NCBI GenBank assembly: GCA_016199325.1
Contig: JACQGW010000368.1
Span: forward strand, 1 to 54,763
Direction of reading: 5' to 3'
Source: Chloroflexota bacterium
Lineage (GTDB): Bacteria > Chloroflexota > Dehalococcoidia > JACQGW01
Length of the DNA stretch: 54,763 bases
In this document: one piece after another, positions 37,849-46,346 of the stretch
How the letters are laid out: each line of letters opens with the position of its first letter
Position numbering within the stretch: position 1 is the first letter of the stretch
Notes under the pieces: model-generated
Seen by the model: only the letters and a program-made list of their open reading frames with translations
Database searches by the model: none
What the model was told of the DNA's origin: nothing
Translations under genes and position numbers: made by a program

Positions 37849-39297
37849 TCAGGTCGTCGATTGCGTCGCCGACTTACCGTCGTAACTCAGCACCAGTGCA
37901 TTGCCGTTAATCCGCGTCTCCAAATGCACAGGTCGTCCCCACAAACGGTGGACGTGGACCAGCGTGCGCTGAGCGTAGTCAAGGTCCAGCGGTCGTCGGT
38001 CGCTTTCGCAGTCGTGGGCCAGATAAAGCTCACCCTGATGGTGGTAATCTCCATCCATGACCATGATAGCCGGGATACCCAGGCTGGTAAGCTCCTCGGC
38101 GAGCACGTCGCGGACCTGCTGCCAGTCGGCCCTTTGCACCACCCAACGGCCAACCTTCCGCTTGGCGTCACCCTCGAAGGCGTATCCGTACAGGTCCAAC
38201 TCCTCAACCAGCTTCTCAGTCAGAAAAGCTCGCACGAAATCGGCATCGCGGTACTCGGCAGCGACCGCGAAGACCTTGGCCAGGCCCTCTCCTCCCTTTC
38301 GATTGATGGGCGCTCCGTACCACGTTCGTTCCTCTCCGGGCTCCTCCCAGCGGCGCTCGATGTCTCGCCAAAGCTTGTAGCCGACCAGGTAGGGGTTGAT
38401 GGCGAAGCGATGGCCCTGGGCCACCACGTTGGCGTGCAGCCGGCGAAAGCAAACGTGTTCATCCGGGTCCAGGAGGCCCCGCTCAAGGATTCGCTCGTGC
38501 CAAAAGACCGCGTACCCTTCGTTCATGACGCGTGTGCGCAGATTCGGATAGAAGTAGAGCCACTCCGCGCGCACCAGATGGAGGATTGCCCGCTGCCACT
38601 CCTCAAGTTGCGGCGATGCCTCGGCCAGAAAGCGCAGCAAGTCCCGCTCGGGCTCCGCGGGAATCCGCCGCTGGCGCGACGCCTGTTTGCGCATCTTGCC
38701 GGTCAGATGCCAAATGTCGTCGTAGGCAGAGACGGGCTCCTCCGGTGGCTGGAGTCGCTCCTGCTCGTACTCCGCCGCGGTCTTCCGGCGGAAAACGCCG
38801 GCGGCAGGGTCGACGTGGACAGCGATGGAGAGCGCCGCGTCCAGCGTTTGCTCCACGGCTTCGACCCCTTGCTCTTCCTCGCATCGCTGCACGAACTCTG
38901 CGTGCAGCCTTGTCGTGTCGTGCATCTGCCGGTTCGTCTCTTTGTAATAGATGTTGCGCCGGAAGAAGTCGGCGTGGGCGAGGACGTGGGCGACCACGAG
39001 CTTCTGCTCGATGAGGCTGTTCGTTTCCAGGAGATAGGCCGTACAAGGCTCGGTGTTCAGGACGAGCTCGTAGATCTTCTCGAGGCCATAGTCGTATCGG
39101 GTCTTCTGGCGGTGGTACTGCGCTCCATGGGTCCAGTGCGGAAAACGCGTCGGGAAGTGGTAGGCCGCCACCTCGTACATGATCTCGGCCGGGACAACCG
39201 CGAAGCGTATCTCCGGCGGCCGCAGCCCGAGGTTTCGAGCGGTGTCTCCCAAGACCACGAGCGCCTCTTCCAGCCTGACGCGCTCGTCGCTCATCAT
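37849..39297 (-). CDS. spoVR: SpoVR family protein
   Basis: A 482-aa SpoVR-like protein: IMYEVAAYHFPTRFPHWTHGAQYHRQKTRYDYGLEKIYELVLNTEPCTAYLLETN, in order, is the family core, followed by VVAHVLAHADFFRRNIYY, the NEGYAVFWHERI segment and C-terminal strands (RPLDLDYAQRTLVHVHRLWGRPVHLE). In Bacillus it is needed for spore cortex; in non-sporulating bacteria it is part of the PrkA stress operon, role unresolved. Last gene of prkA-yhbH-spoVR, overlapping yhbH by 4 nt. Confidence 0.93.
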   Translation of the reverse strand: MMSDERVRLEEALVVLGDTARNLGLRPPEIRFAVVPAEIMYEVAAYHFPTRFPHWTHGAQYHRQKTRYDYGLEKIYELVLNTEPCTAYLLETNSLIEQKLVVAHVLAHADFFRRNIYYKETNRQMHDTTRLHAEFVQRCEEEQGVEAVEQTLDAALSIAVHVDPAAGVFRRKTAAEYEQERLQPPEEPVSAYDDIWHLTGKMRKQASRQRRIPAEPERDLLRFLAEASPQLEEWQRAILHLVRAEWLYFYPNLRTRVMNEGYAVFWHERILERGLLDPDEHVCFRRLHANVVAQGHRFAINPYLVGYKLWRDIERRWEEPGEERTWYGAPINRKGGEGLAKVFAVAAEYRDADFVRAFLTEKLVEELDLYGYAFEGDAKRKVGRWVVQRADWQQVRDVLAEELTSLGIPAIMVMDGDYHHQGELYLAHDCESDRRPLDLDYAQRTLVHVHRLWGRPVHLETRINGNALVLSYDGKSATQSTT

Positions 39298-40559
39298 CGC
39301 GCCAGCTCCTCATGGCGCCGCTGCAGGAATTGGCGCAACGCCGCCCAGACATCCTCTCGGCGGCCGATCTGCACCATCACAAATCGAGGCTCCCCTTTGA
39401 ACGCTCGGCCATAGAGCGAGCCGAGCGGTGCCCACAAGACACCACCTGGTCCGTAGGACGCCTTCGCCCAATGGCCGTACTGGTTCACTTCGCCGTAGCC
39501 GACAAGGTTGCTGATCCTCAGGAATCGCCGCACGAGCTCGAGACAGGCCTCGTCGTCCCAGTTATACCCGTCGGAAAAGAGGAAGGGATAGATGTTCCAC
39601 AACGAGGGGTCGAAGCGCTGGTTGACGATCTCCAACGCCAGGGCATACGCGGAGGCCATGCGCGTGCCGCCGGACCCGCCCTGATGGAAGAACGTCGTCT
39701 CATCGACCTCCTGGGCCTCGGTGTGGCAGGTGATGAACACCACCTCCACGCCCGCGTAGTTCCGCCGGAGGAAGCGCACCATCCAGGTGTAAAACGTGCG
39801 GCAGAGATACGCTTCGAATTCGCCGATGCTTCCAGACACGTCGCGCATCGCGAGGACCAGCGCGTTGCGTCGCGGCTCGACTGTCTCCTCCCAGCTCCGA
39901 TAGCGTGCGTCCTGCGTCGGGTCGATCTGCCAGCTCGGCGCTCCCAATCGGCTGCTCCGTTTGTAGGCCTCGATGAGCGTGCGGCGAGGGTCCAGATTGG
40001 CTTGCGGCCCGACCTTGCGGATCGTGTCATATCGGACAGATCTGACGGTGACCTGCTTCTGGCCTTTCTCTTCCAGGTCCGGAAGCGCCAGGTCTTCGAA
40101 GGCCAACTCCACCAGGTCGTCTACGGTGATCTCGGCCTCGTAGTAGTCAGCCCCTGGTTGGTGGCCCGCCTCCTTGCCCGAGCCGGCGCCCGCCTGGCCG
40201 AGCACGGTGCCCGGTCGGGTACGGCCTGCGCCTGATTGCCCCTGAGCCGGGCCAGCCTGTCCACGGGTGCCCTCGTCCCCCTGCCCAACGTGCCGACCGA
40301 GGTACGGATCAAACCGGAAGCGCGGGAGTTCCACACCTCGGATGGGCACCTTGACCAGCTTCTGGCCGTCAGATGTGACAATGTCCTCCTGGCTGATGAT
40401 CTCGGCCAGGTTCGCTTTCATCGCGTCGCGCACGCGCTGGCTATGGCGCAAGACGTCGCGCCGCGACCGACGATAGAGGTCCCAAGGCGCGCTCATCAGC
40501 GTGAGCCGGGGCGTCCGAACGGCCTCGGGGTCCTGTGTGACTTGCTCTCGCGGGTTCAT
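39294..40559 (-). CDS. yhbH: DUF444 (YeaH/YhbH) family protein, VWA-like
   Basis: A 421-aa protein. ALVLAMRDVSGSIGEFEAYLCRTFYTWMVRFLRR is a VWA-type MIDAS (DxSxS), followed by VVFITCHTEAQEVDE, FFHQGGSGGTRMASAYALALEIV (MIDAS Thr region) and SDGYNWDDEACLELVRRFL. A Gly/Gln-rich low-complexity insertion (residues about 96-140) separates the N-terminal helical part from the VWA part. Middle gene of the conserved prkA-yhbH-spoVR trio, 10 nt after prkA. Confidence 0.92.
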   Translation of the reverse strand: MNPREQVTQDPEAVRTPRLTLMSAPWDLYRRSRRDVLRHSQRVRDAMKANLAEIISQEDIVTSDGQKLVKVPIRGVELPRFRFDPYLGRHVGQGDEGTRGQAGPAQGQSGAGRTRPGTVLGQAGAGSGKEAGHQPGADYYEAEITVDDLVELAFEDLALPDLEEKGQKQVTVRSVRYDTIRKVGPQANLDPRRTLIEAYKRSSRLGAPSWQIDPTQDARYRSWEETVEPRRNALVLAMRDVSGSIGEFEAYLCRTFYTWMVRFLRRNYAGVEVVFITCHTEAQEVDETTFFHQGGSGGTRMASAYALALEIVNQRFDPSLWNIYPFLFSDGYNWDDEACLELVRRFLRISNLVGYGEVNQYGHWAKASYGPGGVLWAPLGSLYGRAFKGEPRFVMVQIGRREDVWAALRQFLQRRHEELAR

Positions 40560-40569
40560 CGTCGATCCT

Positions 40570-42552
40570 CTATCGATTCAGGAGCTGGCCCGCGTACTTG
40601 AGCAGCTCCCGCGCGCAGAGGTCGCAGTACCGTTCGTCCTCAGGCAGCGTCGGATCCATCAAACGGGCGACCACCGCATCGATCTTCTTGAGCTGTTCGG
40701 CGTCCGGCGTCCGGCTCGAGGCCGTCACTTTGACCACGTCTTTGAGGTCCGCGAAGAGCTTCTTCTCGATCGCTTCCTGCAGGACGCTGTTCGAGCTCAG
40801 GACGAAGGGGATCCCGCGCATCGCGCAGCTCGCGACCGAGCGCATCACCCCTTCCCGAAACTCTCTCTTTTTCGCATCGCCGAGAACGCCGATTTGCTCC
40901 TCGATCCCGGCCATCAGTCGCTCATCCGGCTCCACCGGATCGCCGGTGATGGGGTCTCGCACCTTCGTCTTGTTGCAGTACGCGTCGACATTGCGGAGGT
41001 AGTTGTCGAGCAGCGTCCTCGCGGACTCCTCGTAGGCGTAGACGAACGCTCGCTGCACATGCTTCTTGACCCCGTCGTCGTACTCCTTACGCACCTCGTC
41101 GAGCAACCCGAGCAGCCGCTCCACCTCCTTCGGATTGCCCGCGTACTGGGCCTTGATCCCATCCCGCAGCGAGCGTATCGCGTCCAACGGGTTGATGCAG
41201 CGCTTGCCGACGACGAGCGCGCTGGACAGGCGATTGATGATGAAGCGCGGCGAGAAACCGTCCATGCCCTCCTTGCTCGCCTCGCCCTCTTCCTGGATCT
41301 CGCGCAGGTGCTTCTGCTCCCAGTCGCCGACCCGCTGCTCGCCGTCGTAGAGCTTCAGTTTGCCCATCAGGGTCAAGTTGGGGCGCGTCGAGGGCTTGAG
41401 ACGCGAGAGCACGGCCAGCATGCTGGCGACGCGCAGCGTCCGCGGAGCGATATGCACCGAGCGCAGTTGGCCGGCCGTTTCGCCGTCGTTCCCATCGACC
41501 GTCAGGCTCGCCTGATCGACGAGCTTCTGGTAGATGCGAACCTCCGCAGAGACGCGCAGGTTGTACGGCACCTTGACCACGAAGATGCGGTCGACCATCG
41601 CCTCGTTGGCCGGATCGGAGAAGTAGCGATGGAATTCATACTCGTTGGTGTGCGAGATGACCACCAGGTCGACGTAGATCAGGGCGAACTGCGGGACTTT
41701 GATCCGCTGCTCGCCGGCGACCGTGTTGAGCTCATACAGGAACCGTGGCTCCGCCTTGAGCATCTCAATGAACTCGATCAGCCCGCGGCTGGCGACGTTG
41801 AGCTCGCCGTCGAAGCGATAGACGCGCGGGTCGGACTCGCCCCCAAAGCGCTGGTCCACGAGGAGGCTCAGGTTGACGTGGCCGGTCAGCTCCGCCACAT
41901 CCTGCGACTTGGGGTCGGCCGGCTTGAACGTGCCGATCCCGACGCGATTCCTCTCGGACAGGGGCACCCGGCGCACCTTGACCGTGCTGATGTGGCCCGC
42001 CCACTCGTGTTCCAGCCGCCACTGGCAGCGTGGGCAGAGGTCCCCCTCGATGGCGACGCCCAGGCGCCGCCGGAATACCTCGCGCTGCTCCTCCGGGATC
42101 AGGTGGAGCGGCTCCTCGAACATCGGGCAGCCATCGATGGCATAGACGGCGCCGGTCGGCGTGCGGCTGTATCGCTCAAGGCCGCGCTTCAAGAGGGTGA
42201 CGATGGTCGACTTGCCCCCTCCCACCGGCCCGACGAGCATGAGGATCCGCTTGCGGATGTCGAGGCGTTTGGCCGCCGGCGAGAAGTACTCCTCGACGAG
42301 ACGATGGAATACTCGCTCAAGGCCGAAAAGCTCCGTTTCAAAGAACGCGTAGCGGTTGGGCTGACCGTCTGAGCCCGGCGTGATGCCGGCCGCCTGGATC
42401 ATGTCGTACACGCGCGCGTGAGCGAGGGCCGCGACTCGAGGATTTCGCGCGACGAGGTCCAGATACTCCGCAAAGGAGACCAGTTCCCCGATCAGCTCGT
42501 GTTCGAGCACCGCTTGCGCTTCAGCCTGCCTCAGGAGATCCTGCACGTCCAC
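40570..42552 (-). CDS. prkA: PrkA serine protein kinase / AAA+ protein
   Basis: A 660-aa PrkA: N-terminal AAA part with P-loop LMLVGPVGGGKSTIVTLL, then PMFEEPLHLIP, RRLGVAIEGDLCPRCQWRL (Cys pair), and the C-terminal kinase-like region with SHTNEYEFHRYFSDPANEAMVDRIFVVKVPYNLR. PrkA is a serine kinase or Lon-like AAA+ factor acting in stress and starvation with YhbH and SpoVR. GTG 42552 has GGAGG 6 nt upstream. Head of the three-gene operon. Confidence 0.94.
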   Translation of the reverse strand: MDVQDLLRQAEAQAVLEHELIGELVSFAEYLDLVARNPRVAALAHARVYDMIQAAGITPGSDGQPNRYAFFETELFGLERVFHRLVEEYFSPAAKRLDIRKRILMLVGPVGGGKSTIVTLLKRGLERYSRTPTGAVYAIDGCPMFEEPLHLIPEEQREVFRRRLGVAIEGDLCPRCQWRLEHEWAGHISTVKVRRVPLSERNRVGIGTFKPADPKSQDVAELTGHVNLSLLVDQRFGGESDPRVYRFDGELNVASRGLIEFIEMLKAEPRFLYELNTVAGEQRIKVPQFALIYVDLVVISHTNEYEFHRYFSDPANEAMVDRIFVVKVPYNLRVSAEVRIYQKLVDQASLTVDGNDGETAGQLRSVHIAPRTLRVASMLAVLSRLKPSTRPNLTLMGKLKLYDGEQRVGDWEQKHLREIQEEGEASKEGMDGFSPRFIINRLSSALVVGKRCINPLDAIRSLRDGIKAQYAGNPKEVERLLGLLDEVRKEYDDGVKKHVQRAFVYAYEESARTLLDNYLRNVDAYCNKTKVRDPITGDPVEPDERLMAGIEEQIGVLGDAKKREFREGVMRSVASCAMRGIPFVLSSNSVLQEAIEKKLFADLKDVVKVTASSRTPDAEQLKKIDAVVARLMDPTLPEDERYCDLCARELLKYAGQLLNR

Positions 42553-42648
42553 GGCCCGCCTCCAACGGCTACCTCGGCTTCTCACCTATGGCCCCAATGG
42601 CCATTGCCGCCTTCTCCGGCTGACCGACGCGACCCCAGAAACACACAA

Positions 42649-42684
42649 GCCACCTCGATTGCCCGTCTCCAGGCAAGAGGTGGC
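42649..42684 (-). terminator. Intrinsic terminator of the HTH gene
   Basis: Minus strand: GCCACCTC-TTGCC, 8-nt loop region, GGGCAA-TC-GAGGTGGC, followed by TTGTGTGTTTC. The stem is long with a T-rich tail, located 32 nt after the HTH gene stop and upstream of prkA. Confidence 0.7.
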
Positions 42685-42715
42685 CTTTCCACGCAAGCAG
42701 CGCTCTATGCGGCGA

Positions 42716-42919
42716 TCAGGCCATTAGCCCACCCCCGGAATTGCCATTGATCCGAATCTCCAGCTCCCGGCGGTGGACCCGCCATGTGCCACCGATTTTG
42801 CATGCCGGCAACACCCCACCTTTGAGCCACCCGTAGACTGTCGCCGGGCTCACTCGCAGGCGGGCTGCCACCTCTCGCACCGTCAGCAGATCGTGCGGCA
42901 GTTCTGCTGCCTCGTTCAC
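42716..42919 (-). CDS. Excisionase-type helix-turn-helix DNA-binding protein (leaderless)
   Basis: A 67-aa protein: LLTVREVAARLRVSPATVYGWLKGGVLPACKIGGTWRVHRRELEIRI is a MerR-like/Xis HTH_17 domain that occupies almost the whole protein. Such proteins are excisionases or small regulators. GTG at 42919 begins 6 nt after a -10 box (42926-42931), so translation would start at or within a base of the transcript 5' end. It may regulate the prkA operon, 163 nt downstream, or itself. Confidence 0.8.
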   Translation of the reverse strand: MNEAAELPHDLLTVREVAARLRVSPATVYGWLKGGVLPACKIGGTWRVHRRELEIRINGNSGGGLMA

Positions 42920-42925
42920 GCCTGT

Positions 42926-42955
42926 AGTATAGCACGGATCCCTCCGAATGTACAA
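42926..42955 (-). promoter_or_regulatory. Promoter of the HTH gene, giving a leaderless mRNA
   Basis: Minus strand: -35 TTGTAC (42955-42950), 18-nt spacer, extended -10 TGCTATACT (hexamer 42931-42926); GTG starts at 42919. Confidence 0.7.
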
Positions 42956-42988
42956 TATCCTCTGGATTTTACAGATTGTCCAGATTCC

Positions 42989-43393
42989 CTACGGCCGTTG
43001 ACAGCCACCCTCCACCCAATGCACCTGCAGCGGCGTCGTGGGCGTCAACACGGCACGCTCAGCCGGTCCAAGCCCGGCGACGCTGGCGTGGACGGCGTCG
43101 AGGTCGGCGACGAGGCAGGCGACGTCGATGCCGAGGCAGCGGGGCTCGAAGGGCCGGAGCGAGCGGACGGCGCTCGCCAGTTTCACCTGAGCGCCGTGGG
43201 TGTTGGACCGGCTCAGGTGGAGGAGGCCGGCCGCGGCCTGGGCGAGCCCGCGGTAGAGGAAGCGGATGGGCTCGCGCTCGCCGTTCCACAGCGGCGTGAG
43301 CGACCGCACACACGCCCGATAGTGGCCGGCGTTGAACAGCCGGACCGCCTGCACGAGCGCGGCCGGCGGCTCATCCTGACAGTGGGCCTGCAC
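42989..43393 (-). CDS. DUF309 domain-containing protein
   Basis: A 134-aa helical protein: AVRLFNAGHYRACVRSLTPLWNGEREPIRFLYRGLAQAAAGLLHLSRSNTHGAQVKLASAVRSLRPF in order matches DUF309 (N-terminal F-N-x-G-x-Y-x-x-C/H box, W, and the L-x-G-L-x-Q-x-A-x-x-x-x-H helix). Function unknown. It follows the nuclease-domain gene by 11 nt and was probably transcribed with it. Confidence 0.78.
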   Translation of the reverse strand: MQAHCQDEPPAALVQAVRLFNAGHYRACVRSLTPLWNGEREPIRFLYRGLAQAAAGLLHLSRSNTHGAQVKLASAVRSLRPFEPRCLGIDVACLVADLDAVHASVAGLGPAERAVLTPTTPLQVHWVEGGCQRP

Positions 43394-43404
43394 TTCGCCA
43401 ACCT

Positions 43405-44319
43405 CTACCAGGAACCGGCGCCACCCGATTGCAGCCGGTCCAGCTCGGTGCGGGTGAAGAACGGTCCCGCCCGGCGATCGCCCAGGGGGGTGAAGCGGGG
43501 GTGGACGAGGCCGCGCCGGATGGCCTCGTCCAGCCGGCCGCGGCTGCCCATCAGGCGGACCGCCTCGGCCTCGGCGATGCAGTCCGGCGGCACCGGGACG
43601 AGGACGAACCCATCGGGCTGGTCGACGACGACCACCTCACTGCGGGCGATACGGGCCAGGACGTCTTCGAGCGAGCGCGGCCCCTGGTAACTCCCCGGGG
43701 CCACGGGCTGCGGCATCGCCATCCGATCCGGCAGATCCGGCAGCGGCACGCCCGGCATGGCCCGGACGAGCTCGTCGCCGCCCGCATTGGGAGCATAGCC
43801 GGCGAACAGCAGCACTGCCGGCGCCGCGACGATGGGGGCATCCAGCCGGACGGACAGGTTGACGGCGTCGGCCGGCCGGCACGGGATCGCTTCGGAGCCC
43901 TCGCCGTGGGACGACGTCAGGACAAGCTTCGCCGTCAGCCCCTCGGCGGTGACGTCGTCGATGAGCGCCCGCTCCAGATGCCGATCGCCGCGCTCGACGA
44001 GCCGGGCCATCAGCCCGTAGGTCGACGGGATCGCCCCGCCGATGCCGCCGAGCCACATGCTGGCGGCGGTCGCTTCGACTTCGCCGGCGCTGATGGCGAG
44101 GACGCGGGCTCCTCCGATCTCCTGGAGGATCAGATACCGGCGCTTCCTCTGGACCATGCCCTGGAGCTTCTCGGGCAGAAGCCGCGCCCGCAGGTCGGCC
44201 GGCAGCTTCCCGATCGTCCGTTCCAGCTCGCGTTGCGCGTCTCGATCGCTGAGGAACCGGTGCGTCACGGCGATGAGCCGCAGTGTTGCGACGGCGGGTA
44301 CTGAAGCGCTCGACGACAT
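43405..44319 (-). CDS. Protein with bifunctional-nuclease (BFN/DUF151) domain
   Basis: A 304-aa protein. Residues about 55-170 resemble BFN: RRYLILQEIGGARVLAISAGEVEATAASMWLGG, PSTYGLMARLVE, LIDDVTAEGLTAKLVL, and IPCRPADAVNLSVRLDAPIVAAPAVL, the diagnostic R-P-x-D-A-x-x-L-x-x-x-x-x-P-I. The N-terminal 50 residues and the C-terminal 110 (AMPGVPLPDLPDRMAMPQP onward) are not assigned. BFN proteins have DNase/RNase activity. Good context with DUF309, but no pathway call. Confidence 0.65.
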   Translation of the reverse strand: MSSSASVPAVATLRLIAVTHRFLSDRDAQRELERTIGKLPADLRARLLPEKLQGMVQRKRRYLILQEIGGARVLAISAGEVEATAASMWLGGIGGAIPSTYGLMARLVERGDRHLERALIDDVTAEGLTAKLVLTSSHGEGSEAIPCRPADAVNLSVRLDAPIVAAPAVLLFAGYAPNAGGDELVRAMPGVPLPDLPDRMAMPQPVAPGSYQGPRSLEDVLARIARSEVVVVDQPDGFVLVPVPPDCIAEAEAVRLMGSRGRLDEAIRRGLVHPRFTPLGDRRAGPFFTRTELDRLQSGGAGSW

Positions 44320-44340
44320 CGCTCCCTCCGGCTAGCAGAC

Positions 44341-44459
44341 CTGACGAAACGAACCGCAGAGGCGCAGAGAACGCAGAGAAGATCGCAAAGAAACGGCGGT
44401 CTTGTTCGTCTTTTCTTTGCGTCGTCTCTGCGTCCTCTGCGCCTCTGCGGTTGTGTCAG
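44341..44459. repeat. Palindromic repeat with CGAACCGCAGAGGCGCAGAG end (copy 3)
   Basis: Same family as 6098-6202 and 23438-23556, with CTGAC/GTCAG at the outer ends. It fills the gap between the CoA transferase (stop 44478) and the BFN gene (start 44319), both on the minus strand. Confidence 0.88.
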
Positions 44460-44477
44460 GCGCTCTCTCTGGCGTTC

Positions 44478-45668
44478 TCAGACGACCCCTTCAGCGCGGA
44501 GCTGCGCTACCTCGGCCTCGGTCAGCCCCAGCCGTTCGCCGAGCACTTCGGCGGTGTGCTCGCCGAGCAGGGGGGGATGGCGCCGGATCGTCGGCGGCGT
44601 CCGCGAGAACCGATAGGGTGGACCGACCAGACGCAGGTCCGGGATCGTCGGGTGATCGACGTGCCGGACGACGCCGCGGGCGACCACCTGCGGATCGCCG
44701 AATGCCTGGTCCACCGCCAGAATCGGGCCGCAGGGCACCTCCGCCTCACGGAGCACGGCGAACCATTCGGCGGCGTTCCGGGTCAGGAACGTCTCCTGAA
44801 GCGCCGCGATGAGCGCCTCTCGATGCTGCACCCGCCCGGCGTTCGTCCGATAGCGGTCGGCCGCCGCCAGATCAGGGCGCTCGATCGCCAGGCAGAGGCG
44901 CTGAAACTGCTGGTCGTTCCCGACGGCGACGACGACGTGCCCGTCACGCACGCGAAATGTCTGGTATGGCACGATGTTCGGGTGGGCGTTGCCGTACCGC
45001 TGCGGGCGCTTTCCCGAGATCAGGTAGTTGGCGGCGACGTTGGCAAGCCAGCCCAGCACCGATTCGAGAAGGGAGACTTCAACCCGCTGTCCAAAGCCGG
45101 TCCGGTCCCGCACCCGGAGCGCCGCCAGAACGGCGTTCGCAGCGAACATGCCGGTCGTCAGATCGGCGACGGCAACGCCAACCTTCACGGGTTCGCCTTC
45201 CGGGTCGCCGGTGATGCTCATCAGGCCGCTCATGGCCTCAATCGTGAAGTCGTACCCCGGCAGGTCCCGGTAGGGACCGTCCGTCCCGAACGCCGAGATG
45301 GTGCAGGAGACGAGGCGAGGGTTGCGTGCGGCGAGCTGATCGTAGCCGAGGCCGAGCCGCTCCAGCGTGCCGGCGCGGAAGTTCTCGACGACGACGTCGG
45401 CGTCGGCGATGAGCTTTTCGAGGATGATGCGACCGCGCGGCTGCTTGAGGTTCAGCGTGATGCCACGCTTGTTCCGATTGACCGCCAGGTAGTACGCGCT
45501 CTCGCCGGCGGCGAACGGCGGCCCCCAGCCGCGGGTGTCGTCGCCAACGCCGGGCAGCTCGACCTTGACGACGTCGGCACCCAGATCGCCGAGCATCATC
45601 GTGCAATACGGGCCGGCGAGGACGCGCGAGAGATCGACAACACGAACGTCTGCAAGCGGCAGGTCGAT
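44478..45668 (-). CDS. CaiB/BaiF family CoA transferase, probable ATC start
   Basis: A 396-aa class III CoA transferase: LADVRVVDLSRVLAGPYCTMMLGDLGADVVKVELPGVGDDTRGWGPPF, AYYLAVNRNKRGITLNLKQPRGR, VVVENFRAGTLERLGLGYDQLAARNPRLV (family signature Asp/Glu region), SGLMSITGDPEGEPVKVGVAVADLTTGMFA. It moves CoA between acyl-CoA and a carboxylic acid; the substrate is unknown. No ATG/GTG/TTG fits: GGGAGG at about 45678-45683 lies 9 nt before an in-frame ATC at 45668, immediately before the conserved DLPLADVRVVDL start, so ATC is my choice. The open frame upstream is not conserved. Confidence 0.82.
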   Translation of the reverse strand: MDLPLADVRVVDLSRVLAGPYCTMMLGDLGADVVKVELPGVGDDTRGWGPPFAAGESAYYLAVNRNKRGITLNLKQPRGRIILEKLIADADVVVENFRAGTLERLGLGYDQLAARNPRLVSCTISAFGTDGPYRDLPGYDFTIEAMSGLMSITGDPEGEPVKVGVAVADLTTGMFAANAVLAALRVRDRTGFGQRVEVSLLESVLGWLANVAANYLISGKRPQRYGNAHPNIVPYQTFRVRDGHVVVAVGNDQQFQRLCLAIERPDLAAADRYRTNAGRVQHREALIAALQETFLTRNAAEWFAVLREAEVPCGPILAVDQAFGDPQVVARGVVRHVDHPTIPDLRLVGPPYRFSRTPPTIRRHPPLLGEHTAEVLGERLGLTEAEVAQLRAEGVV

Positions 45669-45959
45669 GGTGAAAATCCTCCCGGAACGGCCAGTCGTGG
45701 CAGTCGCCGGCTGTGATTCACGCAAGCCAGGCGCAGCCGCTCCACCGACGCTGATGAACAGTATACCGAATCGGCAAGCGTTTAGCCATTGACTGCCCGC
45801 GGCATGGATTATGCAAAACATTCTGTCGAGTGCGGTAGCGAAGCGGGGCGGTTCGGCGGCGAATGGCTCCGCCCGATGCTGCACAGCCGGTACCCACTGC
45901 GTGCGGTGGGGCACCGAATAGGGCGCCCGAAGCGCACAGCCCGGAAGGAGGTGAACACC

Positions 45960-46130
45960 GTGTCCGTGATGATGCTTGAGAGCCGGGCCGTGACTGATGC
46001 CATCCGGGTGATCCAGGAGCATCTCGACAAAGAGGCCCGAAATCGCCGGCAGACCAGCCTGAATCCGAAGGAGCTCTGCCCGATGCAGAAGGCGGAGCTG
46101 GTCCAGGATCTGGCGGCTATGCTGCGGTAA
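45960..46130 (+). CDS. Small protein with a near-perfect ribosome-binding site, 56 aa
   Basis: VMMLESRAVTDAIRVIQEHLDKEARNRRQTSLNPKELCPMQKAELVQDLAAMLR in order: a short, mostly helical, soluble protein with no family recognised. GTG 45960 has AAGGAGGTGA 6 nt before it, almost fully complementary to the 16S 3' end, so it is probably strongly translated. Divergent from the CoA transferase. Confidence 0.55.
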   Translation: MSVMMLESRAVTDAIRVIQEHLDKEARNRRQTSLNPKELCPMQKAELVQDLAAMLR

Positions 46131-46154
46131 TTGGCGCTGATGACGATATCCGTT

Positions 46155-46179
46155 GGAGCTCCGTCGGCGACGGAGCTCC
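46155..46179. repeat. 11-bp perfect hairpin after the small gene, nested in a wider TTGGCGC/GCGCCAA pair
   Basis: GGAGCTCCGTC (46155-46165), loop GGC, GACGGAGCTCC (46169-46179), with TTGGCGC upstream and GCGCCAA downstream as an outer pair, then AAAAAGGG. The design resembles the other compound palindromes. It may terminate the 56-aa gene transcript. Confidence 0.65.
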
Positions 46180-46271
46180 GGCGCCAAGCTAAAAAGGGCG
46201 CCGCGACCGGGTCGGTGGCTGTGTGGCCGCCGGCGGCAGGGCAGAGCCCCGCCCACGGCCCCTCGCTTGCC

Positions 46272-46301
46272 TTGATCGCCGGCATCGCCTGATGCTATAC
46301 T
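46272..46301 (+). promoter_or_regulatory. Promoter of rplS
   Basis: -35 TTGATC (46272-46277), 18-nt spacer, extended -10 TGCTATACT (hexamer 46296-46301), 46 nt before the rplS GTG. Confidence 0.7.
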
Positions 46302-46346
46302 CCGGCTATATGTCTTGAAAAAGTCCGGAAAGGCGGTCGCCCTGTC

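Noticed and set aside
45669..46256. Upstream extension of the CoA transferase frame
   Set aside because: The roughly 195 extra residues are not conserved, overlap the divergent small gene and have no ribosome site at a suitable start.
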